Shown: positions 23,010 to 25,900 of the stretch, piece after piece
Layout: every line of letters starts with the position of its first letter
Numbering within the stretch: position 1 is the stretch's first letter
NCBI GenBank assembly: GCA_910586805.1
Contig: CAJUJC010000016.1
Location: 1 to 25,900 of the forward strand
Direction: 5' to 3'
Length of the DNA: 25,900 nt
Source: an uncultured Erysipelotrichales bacterium
GTDB taxonomy: Bacteria; Bacillota_I; Bacilli_A; Erysipelotrichales; Coprobacillaceae
Notes under the pieces: generated by a model
Database searches by the model: none
Seen by the model: only the letters and a program-made list of their open reading frames with translations
Told to the model about the DNA's origin: nothing
Translations under genes and position numbers: made by a program

Positions 23010-23631
23010 AATACATAGAAGTTTTTCATATCTCAATATTATTTTATTATTAGTTTTACTTATGTCAATAATTTTAAATATTAATCACATTGAAGTTGGT
23101 GCTGCTACAAGTTGGAAAGGATATGCAGTTTATAGAGATGGAGTGTTTAACACATATGATTATCATGCTGCTATGATGGTGGAGGATACTAGAGTTAATA
23201 AAAGTAAGCCTATTATTCATGCAGTTGGGTATTTTTCACCTGTTAGATTAGATACTTGGTCAGAATTTATGGGTGGAAAAAATTTTGTGGGAATATGTAA
23301 ACCTAAAAATTGCACAATTAATAGTACTTTGGCAAATTCTTTTGTATCAAAGGCTAGAGAATTAAATGGAATTTCATATACTGTATTAGATCAAATTGAT
23401 TATCATTCAGGTACTTCAAAAGTAACACCTTCACAAATAACTGATTTAAGATGTGATGGAGTAATTGAATATGTATATGAATATTATGGGTATCGTGTTG
23501 GGGGAAGTGATGCTAACTGGGATATAACTAAAAATACAAGCGCAAATAAAACACAACATTCTGGATTAAGGATTACTCCAAAGGAACAATGTAATTATTG
23601 GTTAACTAAAGTATCAACAAATTTACCATAA
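23002..23631 (+). CDS. Secreted permuted NlpC/P60 (YiiX-like) cysteine hydrolase
   Basis: A 209-aa protein with a signal peptide (hydrophobic 12-28, cleavage likely after VGAA at 35). The pattern suggests a circularly permuted papain-like NlpC/P60 fold. YHAAMMV carries the candidate catalytic His55, IIHAVG and VRLDTWSEFM follow, then FVGICKPK, and finally LRCDGVIEYVYEYYG with candidate Cys151 at a helix start. In this superfamily His precedes Cys, and members cleave peptidoglycan peptides, amides or lipids. It could act as a cell-wall lytic effector against neighbours or in remodelling. It overlaps the helical-repeat protein gene by 8 nt. The family call is by motif order only, and no third catalytic residue is assigned. 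Confidence 0.65.
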   Translation: MNKIHRSFSYLNIILLLVLLMSIILNINHIEVGAATSWKGYAVYRDGVFNTYDYHAAMMVEDTRVNKSKPIIHAVGYFSPVRLDTWSEFMGGKNFVGICKPKNCTINSTLANSFVSKARELNGISYTVLDQIDYHSGTSKVTPSQITDLRCDGVIEYVYEYYGYRVGGSDANWDITKNTSANKTQHSGLRITPKEQCNYWLTKVSTNLP

Positions 23632-23820
23632 TGTAATTATTTGTTATGTATAGTATATAATTTAAACTAAAGAATTGTAGAGATTTATGATTTGCTTTTT
23701 TGTATCTTAGTATGTATTATCCTTTAGTAAAAGAATAAAATAAAAATATATAGATAAAAGTCATTCTTTGTGATTATATGTATTTTTAAGATGCAAAAGG
23801 GAAAGGAATGTTGGGGTAAT

Positions 23821-24063
23821 ATGGTAAATAATAAAACAAAAAAGAAAAATACTAAAATAATATTTATCAGAAGTACTATATCTCTTTTTTGTGCATTACT
23901 GATTAAACGTGAGTATATTAGCAAGATTACAGATAATTTATTAGTAGATTTTATCCTTTATGTCATTGTGTATTATGCATTTGAATGTTTGTTTTCATGT
24001 TTGATAAAATTATTTTCATACGTGATGAAATTAGTAGTAAAAAGGAGAAATAAGATCAACTAA
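23821..24063 (+). CDS. Small membrane protein of unknown function
   Basis: An 80-aa protein with a Lys-rich N-terminus (MVNNKTKKKN), two hydrophobic stretches (about 13-26 and 38-70) and a basic C-terminal end (VKRRNKIN). I do not recognise it. Start choice: GGGG lies 4 nt before this ATG; longer in-frame starts at 23770 and 23791 lack a ribosome-binding site. It lies 189 nt after the secreted hydrolase gene, and no clear terminator is seen between them. By analogy with the small membrane protein of cassette 1 it could be an immunity factor, but spacing and uncoupled translation make this weak. Confidence 0.5.
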   Translation: MVNNKTKKKNTKIIFIRSTISLFCALLIKREYISKITDNLLVDFILYVIVYYAFECLFSCLIKLFSYVMKLVVKRRNKIN

Positions 24064-24274
24064 ATTTAGAGAGGATTAACTTTAGAGAAAATAATTTATA
24101 ATTGAGTGATTTCTTTATTTGATTTGATACTTTTTGTTTTATTTTTAAGTTTATAAACTTTCTTTTCAATTGTGGATAGAATAGGATTATTTTTCTGTTA
24201 GTCAAAATAAATTAACTATGTCTAATAAGGGAGTTAAATCTCTAGAGCTTTTTTTGAAGTTTTATTATCTTCTT

Positions 24275-24280
24275 TATAAT
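24275..24280 (+). promoter_or_regulatory. Possible -10 of the duplicated-domain membrane protein gene
   Basis: A perfect TATAAT lies 29 nt before the preferred ATG. TTGAAG (24254-24259) is a possible -35, but only 15 nt away. The rest of 24064-24309 is AT-rich and carries a 14-bp palindrome AAGTTTATAAACTT (24147-24160); no other feature is supported. Confidence 0.45.
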
Positions 24281-24309
24281 CAATGTCAAAAAGAGATGGG
24301 ATTATTTAT

Positions 24310-25488
24310 ATGAAAAATATTATTATTAAATTTTTAGGAATGGTTATTCTTATGATAGTATCCCTTTGTGTCAACATTAATGCAATTATGCAAGGGCATG
24401 TTTTTATCGTTAATATATTAATGACAATTATGTATATATCTTATTTGATTTGGTTTTTGAAATATGCAAGTCAGTATATTCAAACAAGTCAAACTATATC
24501 AAAATTATATGATTTTATTTGGGGTTGGTATATTTTTGCAACTATTATGTCATATGCTATATTCCTCACTTATATCAACAATATAGATAATATAACAGTA
24601 TTAGCAATTCCATTATCACTTTTATTCTTTACTCCTTTTTCAGGATTTATGTTTGCTGTGGAATATTTGCAGGATATGTTAGGAAATACTGGTGATGCAA
24701 TGACATTGTTCTTTGGAACGATTTGTTTGGTGATTGTTATTATTGGATATATATTGAGAAAAAAAGAAATTCAAGTTCAATCAAGTGATTTAAAGAAAAA
24801 TTCAATTTTGAAAAAAATTAGTGTTATACTTTGTGTTATATTTGGTTTATGTGTATTGTGGGGCATACAATCCCAACATTACGTTGAATATGATACTCCT
24901 AATATTCCTGTATGTTATTTAAATGGTGGTTACTATGGGATTGAAGAAGAGGGGGATTATCAAATAATTTCTCGTCTCGATGATACTTTTGTCTATTATG
25001 GTACAATTGAATCATTTAATAAAATAGATACCTCACATGAACTTAATACAAATACAGTAGAATTTATGAATAGAGATATTTATTCTCATAAAGATGAACA
25101 CTCATATGTATTGATGAAAATAGATGATCAAAAATATTTGAAATTAAACTCTATTTCAAAGGTGACTACAAAGAAATATAAGCCTGAAGATAGTTTGTTA
25201 AAGGGTGGCGATGAAATAAATCAACCACAGTGTTATGTACAAGGACATTATTATATGAGTGATAATAATGAAAAGTTTGTTGCAGAGCTTGATGATTCTT
25301 ATTTATACTATGGTACAATTGAAATTTACAATCCAAATTCTAGAATAGGAGAAACTGAAGATTTAGACTTAACAACAAAAACACCTATGTATATGAATAT
25401 AAAGATATATGTTCATAAAAATGATGATACTCATATTTATGCTAAGATGAGAGAGAATAAATTTATCAAATTATATTATTCATCTTAA
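24310..25488 (+). CDS. Membrane protein with a duplicated C-terminal domain, unknown function
   Basis: A 392-aa protein that I do not recognise. The N-terminal part (about 5-155) has four to five membrane helices, and a further helix lies at about 170-187. The C-terminal part contains two copies of an 80-residue beta-rich domain, at about 202-279 and 308-388. Each begins with a Cys-Tyr-x-x-Gly-x-Tyr-Tyr motif (CYLNGGYY, CYVQGHYY), contains YYGTIE, and ends in a KYLKL/KFIKL strand. This points to an internal duplication. Start choice: GAGATGGGA precedes the ATG at 24310 by about 8 nt; the ATG at 24283 lies inside or before it. Topology would place the repeats on one face of the membrane, probably outside. 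A sensor or adhesion role is only a guess. Confidence 0.7.
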   Translation: MKNIIIKFLGMVILMIVSLCVNINAIMQGHVFIVNILMTIMYISYLIWFLKYASQYIQTSQTISKLYDFIWGWYIFATIMSYAIFLTYINNIDNITVLAIPLSLLFFTPFSGFMFAVEYLQDMLGNTGDAMTLFFGTICLVIVIIGYILRKKEIQVQSSDLKKNSILKKISVILCVIFGLCVLWGIQSQHYVEYDTPNIPVCYLNGGYYGIEEEGDYQIISRLDDTFVYYGTIESFNKIDTSHELNTNTVEFMNRDIYSHKDEHSYVLMKIDDQKYLKLNSISKVTTKKYKPEDSLLKGGDEINQPQCYVQGHYYMSDNNEKFVAELDDSYLYYGTIEIYNPNSRIGETEDLDLTTKTPMYMNIKIYVHKNDDTHIYAKMRENKFIKLYYSS

Positions 25489-25501
25489 TACAAATCTATA
25501 C

Positions 25502-25548
25502 AAACACCTTTATTTTGATTATAATAAAAAAGAAGTAGAGGTGTTTTT
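25502..25548 (+). promoter_or_regulatory. tdk control region: -10 inside a hairpin that covers the ribosome-binding site
   Basis: A TATAAT at 25520-25525 is the probable tdk -10, with a weak TATACA (25497-25502) 17 nt upstream. AAACACCT (25502-25509) can pair with AGGTGTTT (25539-25546) over a 29-nt loop, followed by Ts. The right arm includes the tdk SD GAGGTG. Transcripts entering from upstream could fold it and stop or mask the SD; transcripts starting at this promoter would lack the left arm. Confidence 0.4.
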
Positions 25549-25551
25549 GTT

Positions 25552-25900
25552 ATGTACAATCAATATAGAGAAGGTTGGTTAGAAGTTATATGTGGATGTA
25601 TGTTTGCTGGAAAGACTGAAGAGCTTATTAGACGTATTCATGTATTGTCTTATGCAAAGAAAAATATTATGGTATTTAAACCAGTCATAGATAATCGTTA
25701 TTCAGATACAGAAATTGTTTCACATTCAGGAGAACATATTCCTTGTATTAGTGTAGAAAATGCAAAAGATATTTTAAAATATGTCAAAAGAGAAGTAGAA
25801 GTGGTTGCCATTGATGAAGTTCAGTTTTTTGATAAAGATATTGTCGAAGTTTGTGAATATATGGCTGATAAAGGATTACGTGTAATGGTTGCAGGTCTTG
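25552..25900 (+). CDS. tdk: Thymidine kinase (5' part, runs off the window)
   Basis: Phosphorylates thymidine to dTMP with ATP in nucleotide salvage. The first 116 codons are present and open to the window edge. The P-loop CGCMFAGKTEELIRR lies near residues 14-28, and the Walker B segment VVAIDEVQFF follows further on, with VMVAGL at the edge. This is the type II (human TK1-like) family, usually about 190-200 aa, so roughly 80 residues lie outside. The SD GAGGTG is 8 nt before the ATG. The residue after Gly-Cys in the P-loop region matches the MF(S/A)GKTEEL family pattern. Confidence 0.95.
   Translation, partial: MYNQYREGWLEVICGCMFAGKTEELIRRIHVLSYAKKNIMVFKPVIDNRYSDTEIVSHSGEHIPCISVENAKDILKYVKREVEVVAIDEVQFFDKDIVEVCEYMADKGLRVMVAGL

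Overview
The window comes from a very AT-rich, low-GC Gram-positive chromosome. Gene content (a YybS/DUF2232-gdpP-rplI-dnaB cluster, aspartate-ammonia ligase, agr-type quorum sensing, strong GGAGG ribosome-binding sites) and protein flavour suggest a gut Firmicute of the Erysipelotrichia/Coprobacillaceae type. This placement is inferred from style only. Several starts were moved inward to the ATG, GTG or TTG that sits 5-9 nt after a clear Shine-Dalgarno (SD) sequence.

Bases 1-17260 are mostly housekeeping. In order: the 3' end of an Rpn-type nuclease/transposase gene; a threonine aldolase and glutamine-dependent NAD synthetase (both minus strand); a YtrA-type GntR repressor with an ABC ATPase and permease (plus); asnA (minus), divergent from thrC-thrB (plus); a beta-phosphoglucomutase-like HAD phosphatase (minus). 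Then comes a phosphosugar-flavoured group: an orphan PTS EIIB-like domain with an unrecognised N-terminal domain, a Cof-type HAD phosphatase and an RpiR regulator. It is followed by the tightly packed DUF2232-gdpP-rplI-dnaB operon (c-di-AMP turnover, ribosomal protein L9, replicative helicase).

Bases 17261-25490 hold the accessory region and the main discovery. A LytTR response regulator and an AgrC-like kinase form one intact two-component system. Downstream are two successive cassettes, each with the same layout: an intrinsic terminator, two direct-repeat LytTR/AgrA-like sites, a promoter, agrB (TTG start), agrD, then secreted cargo. The cassettes share a 471-bp stretch with no difference seen by eye. 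It covers the 3' end of agrC, the terminator, the control region and the start of agrB. After it the agrB copies diverge sharply and the cargo is unrelated. Cassette 1 carries a secreted beta-rich protein translationally coupled to a two-helix membrane peptide, a layout like toxin plus immunity. Cassette 2 carries a secreted helical-repeat protein coupled to a secreted permuted NlpC/P60-like cysteine hydrolase. The two predicted signal cores differ only by Ile versus Val (SRWGIY/SRWGVY), use Ser instead of Cys, and have basic rather than acidic tails. One sensor may therefore control an array of signal-plus-effector cassettes.

After cassette 2 come a small membrane protein, a membrane protein with a duplicated C-terminal domain, and the start of thymidine kinase, where housekeeping content resumes.
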